Part shown: one piece after another, positions 10,297 through 18,356 of the stretch | How the letters are laid out: every line of letters starts with the position of its first letter | How positions within the stretch are numbered: the first letter of the stretch is position 1 | NCBI GenBank assembly: GCA_937911505.1 | Contig: CALEMF010000037.1 | Coordinates: 1 to 59,792 of the forward strand | Length of the DNA: 59,792 nucleotides | DNA from: an uncultured Cytophagales bacterium | GTDB taxonomy: Bacteria > Bacteroidota > Bacteroidia > Cytophagales > Thermonemataceae | Direction of reading: 5' to 3' | Translations under genes and position numbers: made by a program | The notes under the pieces: generated by a model | Told to the model about the DNA's origin: nothing | The model's database searches: none | What the model saw: only the letters and a program-made list of their open reading frames with translations

Positions 10297-11214
10297 ATGA
10301 AGCAGTTATTTACTTGGTTTAAAAGGCTTTTAGCGGGATTCCTTCTCCTCAATGCCCTTGGGGTATTGCTCACCTTTTTCTTGTCGAGAGAAAACACTGA
10401 GGAAACAGAGGAGCAAGAAGCAACAGAAAATTTTACTACAGACCTGAGAGAAGAATACATAACCAGCTCCTCTTCTTTAGAAGAAAATCACACCTTATTC
10501 CCTTGCGAAAGTGATCAGCACTGGGTACGGCATCGTGTGGGCTGGGAGGACTACCAACGAAAGAAGCATCGTGCTGATATAGAAGTAGATGCCCAAGATG
10601 CTTGTAAAGCCCACGATGAGCGAGAGTCCTATCCCACCCATTACTATGACGGTCGTAATGCAGCCCCTTATTGGGGAGCTGTTTATGCTAGCTTGGTACG
10701 GATAGACCAACAAGCGCTAGTGAAGATTTATAAAGAATTTGAGCAGAAAGCACGAAAAGAACGCCCTACGCGAAAACTGTTGGCAGAAACCATTATGACT
10801 TTCATCCAGCATATTCCTTACGTGCTTATTCATGAAGGTACCTGCGAAGAAGACCAAGCCTGGGGAGGCTTTTCAGTTACCTACCATAAAGAGGGAAAGG
10901 AGTGTGTACCGAATGTTAAGTATGGCTTGCAGTCTCCTACAGAATTTATGTACAATTTTAAAGGTGATTGCGACACCCGTGCTGTGTTGGCTTATGCCCT
11001 TCTCTCCTACTTTGGTTATGATGTGGTAGTATTGGGTTGTGAGGTACACGCTATGCTAGGCATTGCGTTGCCTGCCAACGGAGACTACCTACGTTATAAA
11101 GGGAAAAAGTATTACTTTTGGGAAACGACCAATGTAGGTTGGCAAATAGGGCAAGTTCCTCCTAATTACAAACCTTACCACTGGAAGGTATACCTACCTA
11201 GCCAAAATGATTGA
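10297..11214 (+). CDS. Membrane-anchored transglutaminase-like (cysteine peptidase fold) protein
   Basis: This 305-residue protein has an N-terminal transmembrane helix (LLAGFLLLNALGVLLTFFL, residues 11-29). An acidic linker follows (ENTEETEEQEATE), then a domain with the transglutaminase-like triad in the right order: Cys225 in GDCDTRA, His251 in EVHAMLG and Glu276 in FWETTN. Transglutaminase-like domains of bacteria are usually peptidases or amide hydrolases, often in the envelope. The topology suggests the catalytic domain faces the periplasm. The gene is followed 25 nt later by a DUF350 membrane protein, so the two probably form a unit. They lie inside the kynurenine cluster but have no obvious role in that pathway. 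The substrate is unknown. Confidence 0.65.
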   Translation: MKQLFTWFKRLLAGFLLLNALGVLLTFFLSRENTEETEEQEATENFTTDLREEYITSSSSLEENHTLFPCESDQHWVRHRVGWEDYQRKKHRADIEVDAQDACKAHDERESYPTHYYDGRNAAPYWGAVYASLVRIDQQALVKIYKEFEQKARKERPTRKLLAETIMTFIQHIPYVLIHEGTCEEDQAWGGFSVTYHKEGKECVPNVKYGLQSPTEFMYNFKGDCDTRAVLAYALLSYFGYDVVVLGCEVHAMLGIALPANGDYLRYKGKKYYFWETTNVGWQIGQVPPNYKPYHWKVYLPSQND

Positions 11215-11239
11215 TCAAACTTTTACTTAATCCTGTGTT

Positions 11240-11761
11240 ATGACACTCAAACTATTCATCTTGGCATTACTGCAACTGGGGCTCTCACTAGTGCTTGTCA
11301 TCCTAGTTACGTTTCTCACCTTCAAGATGATCAAGCTTTTAATCATGAAGAAACACGGTATTACTTACCAGAACAAGGCTTTCGCTTGGCTTGCAGCAGG
11401 TATTATTTTCTCAGTAGGCTACATGGTCTCTGGCGTGATACAGCCACTTTTGCACGTGTTGCGTATTTTAGATAACTCAGATAAAGATACTACCGTCGTC
11501 ATTGGACAGATAGTACTCTACAGCCTTTTGTTTATTGGCTTGGGGTTTGTCATCGCTTTCTTAGTAGTATTGGCAGGGATGTATATTTTCAACTGGCTCA
11601 ATAGCACCGTGGATGAGCTCAAAGAAATCGCTCAAAACAACGAAGCGGTAGGGATTATCGTAGGGGTGATTGTTATCGTAGTCGCCGTTTTGGTAAAAGA
11701 CAGTGCTGTGATGCTCTTAGAATCCATGATTCCCTACCCTACGGTACCCATGATTCGTTAA
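11240..11761 (+). CDS. DUF350 family membrane protein
   Basis: This 173-residue protein has about four transmembrane helices (LFILALLQLGLSLVLVILV, AFAWLAAGIIFSVGYMVSG, IVLYSLLFIGLGFVIAFLVV, VGIIVGVIVIVVAVLV). The C-terminal part matches the DUF350 pattern: acidic DELKEIAQNNEAVGI before the last helix, then KDSAVMLLESMIPYP. Family members are small inner-membrane proteins of unknown activity. Close spacing to the transglutaminase-like gene (25 nt) suggests co-expression and perhaps a physical complex at the membrane. A CATTCA-type intergenic repeat begins right after its stop. Confidence 0.65.
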   Translation: MTLKLFILALLQLGLSLVLVILVTFLTFKMIKLLIMKKHGITYQNKAFAWLAAGIIFSVGYMVSGVIQPLLHVLRILDNSDKDTTVVIGQIVLYSLLFIGLGFVIAFLVVLAGMYIFNWLNSTVDELKEIAQNNEAVGIIVGVIVIVVAVLVKDSAVMLLESMIPYPTVPMIR

Positions 11762-11818
11762 CCCCAATCCATTATACATTCACTCATTCACAAACTCACT
11801 TATTCACTCATTATAAAA
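11762..11818 (+). repeat. Interspersed intergenic repeat, CATTCA arm only (copy 1)
   Basis: The gap between DUF350 and RidA is filled by degenerate CATTCACTCATTCA-type sequence (pyrimidine/A-rich, period about 8). The same kind of sequence occurs at 12950-13075, 14166-14196 (reverse), 18257-18300, 21950-22005 and 48922-48947 (reverse). This copy lacks the AAGAC-rich arm. Confidence 0.6.
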
Positions 11819-11821
11819 CCT

Positions 11822-12247
11822 ATGGACAACAAAGATATTCATCACTCCTCCAAAGCGCCCGACCCTGTTGGATTGTATCCTCACGCACGAAAAGTAGGCA
11901 ACCTCCTCTTTTTGTCAGGGGTAGGCCCTAGAGAAAAGGGCACGAAAAAAATACCAGGTGTCACCTTAGATCCACAAGGCAATATTATTAGCTATGATAT
12001 TGCTGCACAGTGTCATTCAGTTTTTAAGAATGTCCGCTACATTGTGGAAGAAGCAGGTAGTAGCTGGGAGCAGATTGTAGATGTAACCGTTTTTCTCACC
12101 AATATGAAAGATGATTTTACTATTTATAACCAAATCTACGCGACCTACTTCAAGGATAACCTTCCTTGCCGTACTACAGTAGAGGTCAATGCGCTTCCTA
12201 CGCCTATCGCCATTGAACTTAAAGTCATTGCAACGATTAAGGAGTAA
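11822..12247 (+). CDS. RidA/YjgF family, probable 2-aminomuconate deaminase
   Basis: This 141-residue protein belongs to the Rid (YjgF/YER057c/UK114) superfamily of imine/enamine deaminases. It has the catalytic-type Arg in CRTTVEVNALP and the Glu in IELKVIATIK near the C-terminus, as in active Rid proteins. The N-terminal insertion around GPREKGTKKIPGVTLDPQGNI is typical of the aminomuconate deaminase branch rather than plain RidA. Its place between the aminomuconate semialdehyde dehydrogenase and 3-hydroxyanthranilate dioxygenase genes supports hydrolysis of 2-aminomuconate to 4-oxalocrotonate with release of ammonia. It is cytosolic. General RidA activity cannot be excluded from sequence alone. 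Confidence 0.8.
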   Translation: MDNKDIHHSSKAPDPVGLYPHARKVGNLLFLSGVGPREKGTKKIPGVTLDPQGNIISYDIAAQCHSVFKNVRYIVEEAGSSWEQIVDVTVFLTNMKDDFTIYNQIYATYFKDNLPCRTTVEVNALPTPIAIELKVIATIKE

Positions 12248-12306
12248 ACTATCTGGATTAAAAAGACGTTTTAATAGAAATAACTTGAATATTTTGATTG
12301 ATTTTT

Positions 12307-12825
12307 ATGGCAGCTTTTAATGTACACAATCTGCTTCAATGGGTAGAAGAAAATAAAGAGAGCCTACAACCACCTGTAGGAAATAAGGAAATTTATCCAG
12401 GAGGTGATTTTATTGTAATGGTAGTAGGTGGCCCCAATATTCGTAAAGATTATCACTATAATGAAGGCCCTGAGTTTTTTTATCAGATAAAAGGAGACAT
12501 TACACTCAAGATTATAGAAGAAGGTGCCTTTAAAGATGTTCTCATCAAAGAGGGCGATATTTATCTGCTTGCTCCTAAAACACCACACTCTCCCCAACGC
12601 CCTGCCAATACCGTAGGCTTGGTGATAGAAGAACGACGAAAAGACTACCAAACAGATGGCTTCCAGTGGTATTGTGATAACTGCCACCATAAGCTTTACG
12701 AAGAGTACTTTAAGCTTACCGACATAGAGAAACAACTCCCCGCTACCTTTGCAAAGTTTAAGCAGAACACTCATCTGCATCGTTGTAAAAACTGCGGTAC
12801 GGTGTTAGAAATTCCGGGGAAGTAG
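12307..12825 (+). CDS. nbaC: 3-hydroxyanthranilate 3,4-dioxygenase
   Basis: This 172-residue cupin enzyme opens the ring of 3-hydroxyanthranilate to give 2-amino-3-carboxymuconate semialdehyde. The iron ligands are visible as His50 (KDYHYNEGPE), Glu56 and His94 (KTPHSPQRP), and the substrate-binding Arg46 and Arg98 are present. The C-terminal rubredoxin-like iron site of the bacterial dimeric type is complete: WYCDNCHHK (Cys123, Cys126) and HRCKNCG (Cys160, Cys163). I chose ATG 12307; a TTG nine bases upstream is in frame but adds only MIF. The enzyme sits 59 nt after the deaminase gene. The gene ends in TAG, showing that TAG is a normal stop in this genome. The symbol haao is used for the same function in eukaryotes. 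Confidence 0.92.
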   Translation: MAAFNVHNLLQWVEENKESLQPPVGNKEIYPGGDFIVMVVGGPNIRKDYHYNEGPEFFYQIKGDITLKIIEEGAFKDVLIKEGDIYLLAPKTPHSPQRPANTVGLVIEERRKDYQTDGFQWYCDNCHHKLYEEYFKLTDIEKQLPATFAKFKQNTHLHRCKNCGTVLEIPGK

Positions 12826-12837
12826 TTAGGGTAGATG

Positions 12838-13075
12838 TGGTAGGCAAGAGGTAAGATAAAAGACGAAAGAAACAAGATTTCAGACGTAAGAAGCAAGACA
12901 CAAGACGTTAGAGGCAAGAAAAGAGAAAATTCTCAAGCGTAATGCTTTAGGTATCCATTCAATTACTCGCTCATTCACACAATCACTCATTCAATCTTTC
13001 AGTCCATCAATCTATCATTCACCCATTCACTTTCTCACTCCTTCACTTTCTCACTCCTTCACTTTCTTGCAACTC
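12838..13075 (+). repeat. Interspersed intergenic repeat, complete copy (AAGAC arm, linker, CATTCA arm; copy 2)
   Basis: This is the longest copy. A purine-rich arm full of AAGACAAGA-like words (about 12850-12925) is followed by the linker TTCTCAAGCGTAATGCTTTA (12930-12949) and a CATTCA/CACTCATTC arm. The arm ends in tandem copies of a 16-mer, TTCACTTTCTCACTCC, at 13026-13041 and 13042-13057 with a partial third. The linker recurs, reversed, at 14198-14215. No gene is present in this 296-bp gap. Confidence 0.7.
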
Positions 13076-13121
13076 GGCTGGTGAATGCTTATCTTGCCTG
13101 TAGCGACTAACTCAAGCGATC

Positions 13122-14165
13122 ATGTGCCTCAAAATTGATATTCACACCCATATTATTCCTGAGAACGTTCCTAATTTTAGAGAAAAGTTTGGGTATGGCG
13201 GTTTTATCAACTTAGATCATCATAAGCCTCGCTGTGCACGGATGATGGTAGATGGAAAATTCTTTAGGCAAATCTACGATAATTGCTGGGATGCTGAAGT
13301 ACGTACCAAAGAGGCCGCCCATTTTGGCGTAGATGTGCAGGTGCTTTCTACCATCCCTGTACTGTTTAACTATTGGGCAAAACCTAAAGATACACTTACC
13401 GTAGCGCAATTCCTTAACGACCACATCGCTGAAATTGTACAACGTTATCCGAAACGCTTTATTGGCTTGGGTACCTTACCTATGCAAGCCCCTGAGTTAG
13501 CTGTACAAGAGTTGGAGCGTTGCCTAAACATTGGCTTGGCTGGGGTAGAAATTGGTTCACACATCAACGACTGGAACCTCTCTGATGAAAGTCTTTTTCC
13601 TTTCTTTGAAGCTGCTGAACAGTTAGGTGCTGCCATCTTTGTACACCCTTGGGACATGATGGGCAAAGAGAAAATGGGAAAATATTGGCTTCCTTGGCTA
13701 GTAGGCATGCCCGCAGAGACTTCTTTGGCCATCTGCTCGATGATTTTTGGAGGTATATTTGAAAAGTTTCCACGCCTACGAGTGGCCTTTGCACACGGTG
13801 GCGGATCTTTCCCTGCTACTATTGGTCGTATTGAACACGGTTTTAATGTACGCCCCGACCTTTGCGCCATTGACAATAATGTAAATCCTAGAAATTATCT
13901 GGGTAAATTTTACGTAGATTCGTTGGTTCACGATCCGAAAGTTTTAGCATATCTCATTGACTTAATGGGAGAAGATTACATCGCCTTGGGCACCGACTAT
14001 CCTTTTCCATTAGGCGACCTAGAAATGGGTAAGTTGGTAGAAGACTTACCAGTCAATACCAATATAAAAGAGAAGATCTTAGGTTTGAACGCCCTCAATT
14101 GGCTCGATTTATCAGCAGAGCAGTTTATACAAGAAGAACAAGATAAGCACAAGTTGAAGGACTGA
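13122..14165 (+). CDS. 2-amino-3-carboxymuconate-6-semialdehyde decarboxylase (ACMSD)
   Basis: This 347-residue amidohydrolase-family enzyme decarboxylates ACMS, the product of the dioxygenase encoded upstream, and so diverts carbon from spontaneous quinolinate formation. The zinc ligands are in place: His8 and His10 (DIHTHIIP), His175 (FVHPWDMMG) and Asp292 (LGTDYPFPLGD), with the catalytic His225 in AFAHGGGSFP. Length is near the family norm (about 335). The start is an ATG with MCLKIDIHTH, correctly placed for the metal motif. It is the last gene of the kynurenine cluster and is separated from the dioxygenase gene by a 296-bp repeat-filled gap, so it may have its own promoter. Confidence 0.93.
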   Translation: MCLKIDIHTHIIPENVPNFREKFGYGGFINLDHHKPRCARMMVDGKFFRQIYDNCWDAEVRTKEAAHFGVDVQVLSTIPVLFNYWAKPKDTLTVAQFLNDHIAEIVQRYPKRFIGLGTLPMQAPELAVQELERCLNIGLAGVEIGSHINDWNLSDESLFPFFEAAEQLGAAIFVHPWDMMGKEKMGKYWLPWLVGMPAETSLAICSMIFGGIFEKFPRLRVAFAHGGGSFPATIGRIEHGFNVRPDLCAIDNNVNPRNYLGKFYVDSLVHDPKVLAYLIDLMGEDYIALGTDYPFPLGDLEMGKLVEDLPVNTNIKEKILGLNALNWLDLSAEQFIQEEQDKHKLKD

Positions 14166-14262
14166 AGGGCGAATGAGTGAGTAAGTGAATGAGCGCTTAA
14201 AGCATTATACTTGAATCTCCTCATTTCTTGTCGCTAAAGTCTGACGTCTTGCTTCTGATATC
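14166..14262 (-). repeat. Interspersed intergenic repeat, complete copy in reverse orientation (copy 3)
   Basis: Read on the minus strand, this gap shows AAGTAAGATATCAGAAGC-like purine sequence, then the linker TTCAAGTATAATGCTTTA (14215-14198), then GCTCATTCACTTACTCACTC. The linker matches copy 2 over most positions. It occupies the whole gap between the convergent ACMSD and PAP2 genes. Confidence 0.7.
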
Positions 14263-14919
14263 TTACTTCCTCCCCTTCAACAACGCACCCTGCCAAATCA
14301 TATGCTTGGCTGTTTTACTTTGGCTTGTAAACATGTAAGTAACAGTAGTAAGCGATGTACCCAAAATAGCGCCTACATATACATCTACAAAAAAGTGTTG
14401 CTGTAGGTAGATTCTTGAGAAACCGATTGTCAAGGCAGCGATACAAAAGAGCCAGCCAATTGCTTTATTTTTTACAAACAAGGCAATAAAGCTAAAGAGT
14501 GCAAAAGCGGCCATTGTATGACCTGACGGAAAGCTATTACAACAGTGCACCTGTACGCCTTCTACAAAATGTAATATGTCACTCTCTTGAAAATAGCTTT
14601 TGGGTCGTGGCGCCTCTGTGAAAATCACCCGTTTGAGAAACTGTGTAGTAAATGAAGTGCCTACGAAGCTTACAGTAGCCACCAGCGCCGCATAATAACT
14701 ATGAAACAGCAGCACGATCAATGCTAGCGCTGCCAATACCCAGCCATCTCCCAGATGAGTGAGGTAAGGGAATAAGAGATCACCAAAAGAGGTGTGCCAA
14801 GCGTTGAAGAGTAAATGGGTAGCTGTTTGGGTGTAAACAGATAGAAAGATTCCTCCTAATACTAAGAAAACGAGAAAAGTAAGATAAAAGCGTTTGTTTT
14901 CTTGAAAAACCTGTTTCAT
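14263..14919 (-). CDS. PAP2-family membrane phosphatase
   Basis: This 218-residue integral membrane protein has about six helices. All three PAP2 signature motifs are present: KRVIFTEAPRPK (Lys96-Pro106), PSGH (131-134) and SRIYLQQHFFVDV (Ser168, Arg169, His175, Asp179). The family removes phosphate from lipids such as phosphatidic acid or undecaprenyl pyrophosphate, with the active site on the outer face of the inner membrane. The exact substrate cannot be decided. It lies 38 nt downstream of the type IX plug gene on the same strand, so the two may be cotranscribed. Confidence 0.85.
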   Translation of the reverse strand: MKQVFQENKRFYLTFLVFLVLGGIFLSVYTQTATHLLFNAWHTSFGDLLFPYLTHLGDGWVLAALALIVLLFHSYYAALVATVSFVGTSFTTQFLKRVIFTEAPRPKSYFQESDILHFVEGVQVHCCNSFPSGHTMAAFALFSFIALFVKNKAIGWLFCIAALTIGFSRIYLQQHFFVDVYVGAILGTSLTTVTYMFTSQSKTAKHMIWQGALLKGRK

Positions 14920-14957
14920 AACTGGCGATTCACTACGCGGTCTTAGCTAAACCTCTT

Positions 14958-16259
14958 TTATTCATTAGCAGTCATTTTTCTGTAGCCTATCACCTGGTCG
15001 TAGCGCCCTCCCATAGGGCGATAGTAAACAATGATCTCATAGGCATTTTCGGTCGCTTGGTGCGTTCCTTCAAAAATCGTTTCATCCACTTTGCCTTGTG
15101 GTGTTTGTAAGGCGTAGGCGTAATTATAGGTACCTTGCTTGAGCAATACACTGCCCTCGTACCAGTTTTTTTCCAAGTTATAATTCAAGACGTTGTCGTT
15201 GGTAAGCGACCAATTATTAAAAGCGCCAATAACGTATAGATTACCTGGCTTGGAAGGTGCAGCCAACTTAAAATGTACACGAACATAATCTGCATCGGTA
15301 TCGCCGTTGTTGGTTTCATAGTTATTGACCAAGAAGTTTCCATTCAGGTCTTTATTGCGTAAATATGCCTGTTCTCCTCTTGGTTTATCTAACCCCAAGT
15401 ACACTTGTGCCACTGCACCTGTGACGTCGATTTTGGCAGTATTAAAGCCTAAAAACTGAATGCTTTCTGCTTGAAAAAAGCGATATTCATTGACACCCTT
15501 GAAGTTATTTTCGCCATTAAAGGAGCGGTATTCTAATGTTTTATCAAATTCTTTTACGTAAAGCGGTTGTAGGTTCGTAATGGCATTGTCCCAACGGTAG
15601 TTTTGTCGTAAGACTACCTTGATCGACAGTTGCGGATCGACTAACTCAAAGTTATTGTAGTTAATTGTAAAATCAATTTGTTGATTGGCCGTCCGCTCGC
15701 TAGGCAAATTTGTAAACCCTATGTTAGGGTCAATCATCACTTGGTTAGTGTAGACAACGAACCGTTTGGTTAGGATGAGGTCTGCCTCGTTGCCTTCTCT
15801 GTATACTTTTACCAAATAATTACCAGAGACTTTCACCTTAGGTAGCGGTACTTTGTAATGTACATAACGTACTTTGGTATTGAAGGAGAATTGATAGTCT
15901 GTAATGCGTACCTCGTTGAAGTCTTGCATAAACTCTAGGTCGGTGAGTACAGATTGGCTCCAGTCGGCATTACAATGCACCAGTTTTAGAATATAGTTAT
16001 CAAACTCATTCCCCATTTCATCAAACTCCAGTAGTAGTGGCTGTGCCTGTGAAATAGGTATAATGGGGGGAAGTAACACTTGATCGGCAACACCCAGTTG
16101 TGGGTAGAGCCTTACCGTTTTAATGCTGTCTTCGTAGATAAAATCTTCTGTACGGAGCGCCTTGCCAGTAATGGCTTCGTTTGTGCCGTATTGCTGCGTA
16201 ATGGGTACGCATCGCATACACAATAACAGAACGAGAATGTAGAGTAAATAATGCCTCAT
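14958..16259 (-). CDS. Type IX secretion system plug protein (DUF5103)
   Basis: This protein of about 433 residues is of the DUF5103 family. It binds the SprA translocon of the type IX secretion system and closes its periplasmic side. Seen in the sequence are the family opening (SIKTVRLYPQLGVADQVLLPPI), the LEFDEM and LVHCNADWSQS segment, and a C-terminal immunoglobulin-like domain (GNLYVIGAFNNWSLTNDNVL). I moved the start to ATG 16259, because the residues encoded upstream of it look non-coding and the new start gives an export signal (LLYILVLLLCMRC) with a possible lipoprotein cysteine. Its presence agrees with the type IX sorting tail on the lipase at 55700. Confidence 0.8.
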   Translation of the reverse strand: MRHYLLYILVLLLCMRCVPITQQYGTNEAITGKALRTEDFIYEDSIKTVRLYPQLGVADQVLLPPIIPISQAQPLLLEFDEMGNEFDNYILKLVHCNADWSQSVLTDLEFMQDFNEVRITDYQFSFNTKVRYVHYKVPLPKVKVSGNYLVKVYREGNEADLILTKRFVVYTNQVMIDPNIGFTNLPSERTANQQIDFTINYNNFELVDPQLSIKVVLRQNYRWDNAITNLQPLYVKEFDKTLEYRSFNGENNFKGVNEYRFFQAESIQFLGFNTAKIDVTGAVAQVYLGLDKPRGEQAYLRNKDLNGNFLVNNYETNNGDTDADYVRVHFKLAAPSKPGNLYVIGAFNNWSLTNDNVLNYNLEKNWYEGSVLLKQGTYNYAYALQTPQGKVDETIFEGTHQATENAYEIIVYYRPMGGRYDQVIGYRKMTANE

Positions 16260-17480
16260 AGGGTGTTTAGCTATTAGAGAATCAAAGCTACTAAAAAATT
16301 TAGGGAGTGTAAAAGTATCTGCGTAAATAAGAGAGAGGTCTTGGAATTTAGTATAGGATGCTCTCAACGAAAGACCAGACTTCGGACACAAAAACAAGCC
16401 TTTCTTGGCGGTCATTTGACTGGTAATAAGTGTTCCCTCTGTGCACATCTATTACGAAGAAAAGTATGCGCACTTTCACACGCATGCGCTGCGCAGCAAA
16501 TAAAGGGTATTATCCGTGTCGGCCTCAGCGCTTATTCATCCATTTAGCAGTACTTTTTACTATCGTAATTTATCACTCGTGGTTAGGATGAGGAAGTCCT
16601 CACCTAAAAGCGGGGTAAAGCTTTCAGGTAAGAGACTTGTGTAAGCGTTTTAAAAATGAAATTTAACCTGAATGATATGAGGTAAGTTTGTTTCATATTG
16701 TATTAAATGATGTTTGAGATTAATCTATCTAGCTACTACGCAACTTGCGGAAAAATGTTGAGTTGAAAAATACATCTAAGTAACTGTATATGAACTGTCA
16801 ATCTAAACTATTCATTCCCTTGAGTTTGCTAGAATAGCATCTGCTTATGTTATTAATCTGTAAAATAGTTATCACTCGGTAAAGATTAAAAACGGAGTAG
16901 AAATAAAACAATGCCCTACATAATGGTGCTAAATGGAATAATCTGCCAATGCATCCTGTTAGAATAAGATATGTTCGCAAAACTGGCTAGTTATCAGTAA
17001 CACCAAAACATCAATGGCCGAACTATCAAGATACTCTTCGAGGATACGCATTACAAGTGACTAATTGTTTATGATAGTAATAGAAGAATCTAAAAACATC
17101 TCCCTGAGAGATAGGGTAACTTACCTGATGTACTGTATTGAGAAGATATTACGAACAGTTTTCCTTTAATTAAAAGCAGGGTTGGAGAAAATAATTTGAA
17201 AGGTAAATCACTTAACTGATGAAGCCCTGCCTTTATTCTAAACAGTTTGAGGTGTTGTAAGATAACTGTGTGCTAGGAAATGGTTAGAATAAGCGAAGAG
17301 AAACATCATTTATGAACACTCATTGGTCAAGCTTCTGGATAGCTCTAGGTTCATAGAATAAAAGGAGTTTGTACTTACTTCATTTTATAAAAATCCCTAC
17401 TTTAGCATACAAAGTATGCTACATATACGTTAGCGTTTATGCAAGCAAAAGAAAAACATATACTACTGATAAACAATGTT
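16260..17480. other. Gene-free region between the type IX plug gene and the CRISPR leader
   Basis: About 1.2 kb without a credible protein gene in any frame; the open frames here are short, low in coding character and lack ribosome binding sites. I found no tRNA cloverleaf and no recognisable cas-gene remnant. One imperfect inverted repeat is visible (AAAGCAGGGTT at 17173-17183 against AAGCCCTGCCTTT at 17222-17234), plus a small GC palindrome (GCGCTGCGCAGC) near 16486-16497. The part close to 16260 should carry the promoter of the plug gene. The rest could be decayed sequence from lost CRISPR-associated genes, but nothing proves this. Confidence 0.5.
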
Positions 17481-17703
17481 TTAACAAATGACAAGTCGTC
17501 GAACCCCTATTTTTGAACTTAATGTTTAGTAAAAATGTCGACTTCAAACCCATCATTTCAGGGTTAACTCACTGATTACCAATAGGTCGTCGATCTTCAG
17601 GGTAAATCGTATTATTGGAGGTCGACGACAAAAGATCGAAAGTTCAGATTAAAAAACTTGGTCTATCGCACAGAATACCTTACTTTAGAATTTAAATAAA
17701 CGA
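17481..17703 (+). promoter_or_regulatory. Probable CRISPR leader with repeated GTCGTCGA motifs
   Basis: This AT-rich stretch lies directly before the first CRISPR repeat, at the end opposite the degenerate last repeat, which is the expected leader position. It contains GTCGTCGA at 17495-17502 and 17586-17593, GTCGAC at 17537-17542, and TCGACGAC at 17622-17629. The copy at 17586 and the one at 17622 form an inverted repeat with a 28-nt spacer. Such motifs could be binding sites for integration or leader-binding proteins; this is inference. Confidence 0.5.
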
Positions 17704-18256
17704 CTTTTAATCGTACCAGATGGAATTGAAACTCGAGATCAGTTATTCAATTCGTTCAAAAACAGTGACAGCTTTTAATCGTACCAGATGGAAGTGAAAC
17801 CGCTATCGTCTCGTCTTTCATCTTACGAAACATAGACCTTTTAATCGTACCAGATGTAATTGAAACTTCTTGATGAAAACGGAGAAGCTGACGAGGCTAA
17901 AACTTTTAATCGTACCAGATGGAATTGAAACACAGGCCGAGACACCGCCCAAGTAGACACAGAAAACTTTTAATCGTACCAGAGGGAATTGAAACCGCTT
18001 ACCGATCCGCAGCGTGCCATCGTCACCTCCCCCTTTTAATCGTACCAGAGGGAATTGAAATAGCACTACGAACACGCGCTTATGAACGTGAAGAAGTCTT
18101 TTAATCGTACCAGATGGAATTGAAACTTTTTAAATGCATTCATTTCTTTTCCTGTGAAAGTCCTTTTAATCGTACCAGAGGGAATTGAAATTACGTAGAG
18201 ACGACGGCAGCAGTAGGAACCACTACCCTTTTAATCGTACCAGAGGGAATTAAAGA
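17704..18256 (+). CRISPR. CRISPR array, nine repeats of 29 nt and eight spacers, no cas genes nearby
   Basis: Repeats start at 17704, 17772, 17838, 17903, 17967, 18033, 18098, 18163 and 18228. Each begins CTTTTAATCGTACCAGA and most end ATTGAAAC, the classic 8-nt crRNA 5' handle of Cas6-processed type I-A/I-B and III systems. Spacers are 39, 37, 36, 35, 37, 36, 36 and 36 nt. Repeats vary: position 18 is T in repeats 1-4 and 7 and G in 5, 6, 8 and 9; repeat 2 has AAGTG and repeat 3 GTAAT; repeats 6 and 8 end in T; repeat 9 ends TAAAGA and is clearly degenerate. The decayed last repeat places the leader on the left, with transcription on the plus strand. No cas gene lies within the window, so processing would depend on Cas proteins encoded elsewhere or the array is inactive. 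Confidence 0.95.
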
Positions 18257-18320
18257 TTTTCACTCATCACTCTTTCACAAAATCAATCCATCAGTCCTTC
18301 ATCCTCTCTCAACAGTAAAT
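18257..18320 (+). repeat. Interspersed intergenic repeat, CATTCA-type arm (copy 4)
   Basis: Sequence of the type TTTCACTCATCACTC with CCATCAGTCCTTCATCC begins exactly where the last CRISPR repeat decays. It matches the CATTCA arm of copies 2 and 5, including the CAGTCCTTCA word. The AAGAC arm is absent. Confidence 0.5.
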
Positions 18321-18356
18321 CTTTCTTTTCCCTTGCATCCTAAGCAAAAAAACGTT

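Noticed and set aside
16341..16547. A 68-residue open frame upstream of the plug gene
   Set aside because: Lacks a ribosome binding site, recognisable motif and coding composition.
17173..17234. Imperfect inverted repeat AAAGCAGGGTT/AAGCCCTGCCTTT as a terminator or RNA
   Set aside because: The stem is imperfect with a long loop and no T run; no partner gene is evident.
17818..18104. Short open frames reading through the CRISPR array (repeated IVPEGIE-like peptide)
   Set aside because: They are translations of the DNA repeats themselves and not genes.
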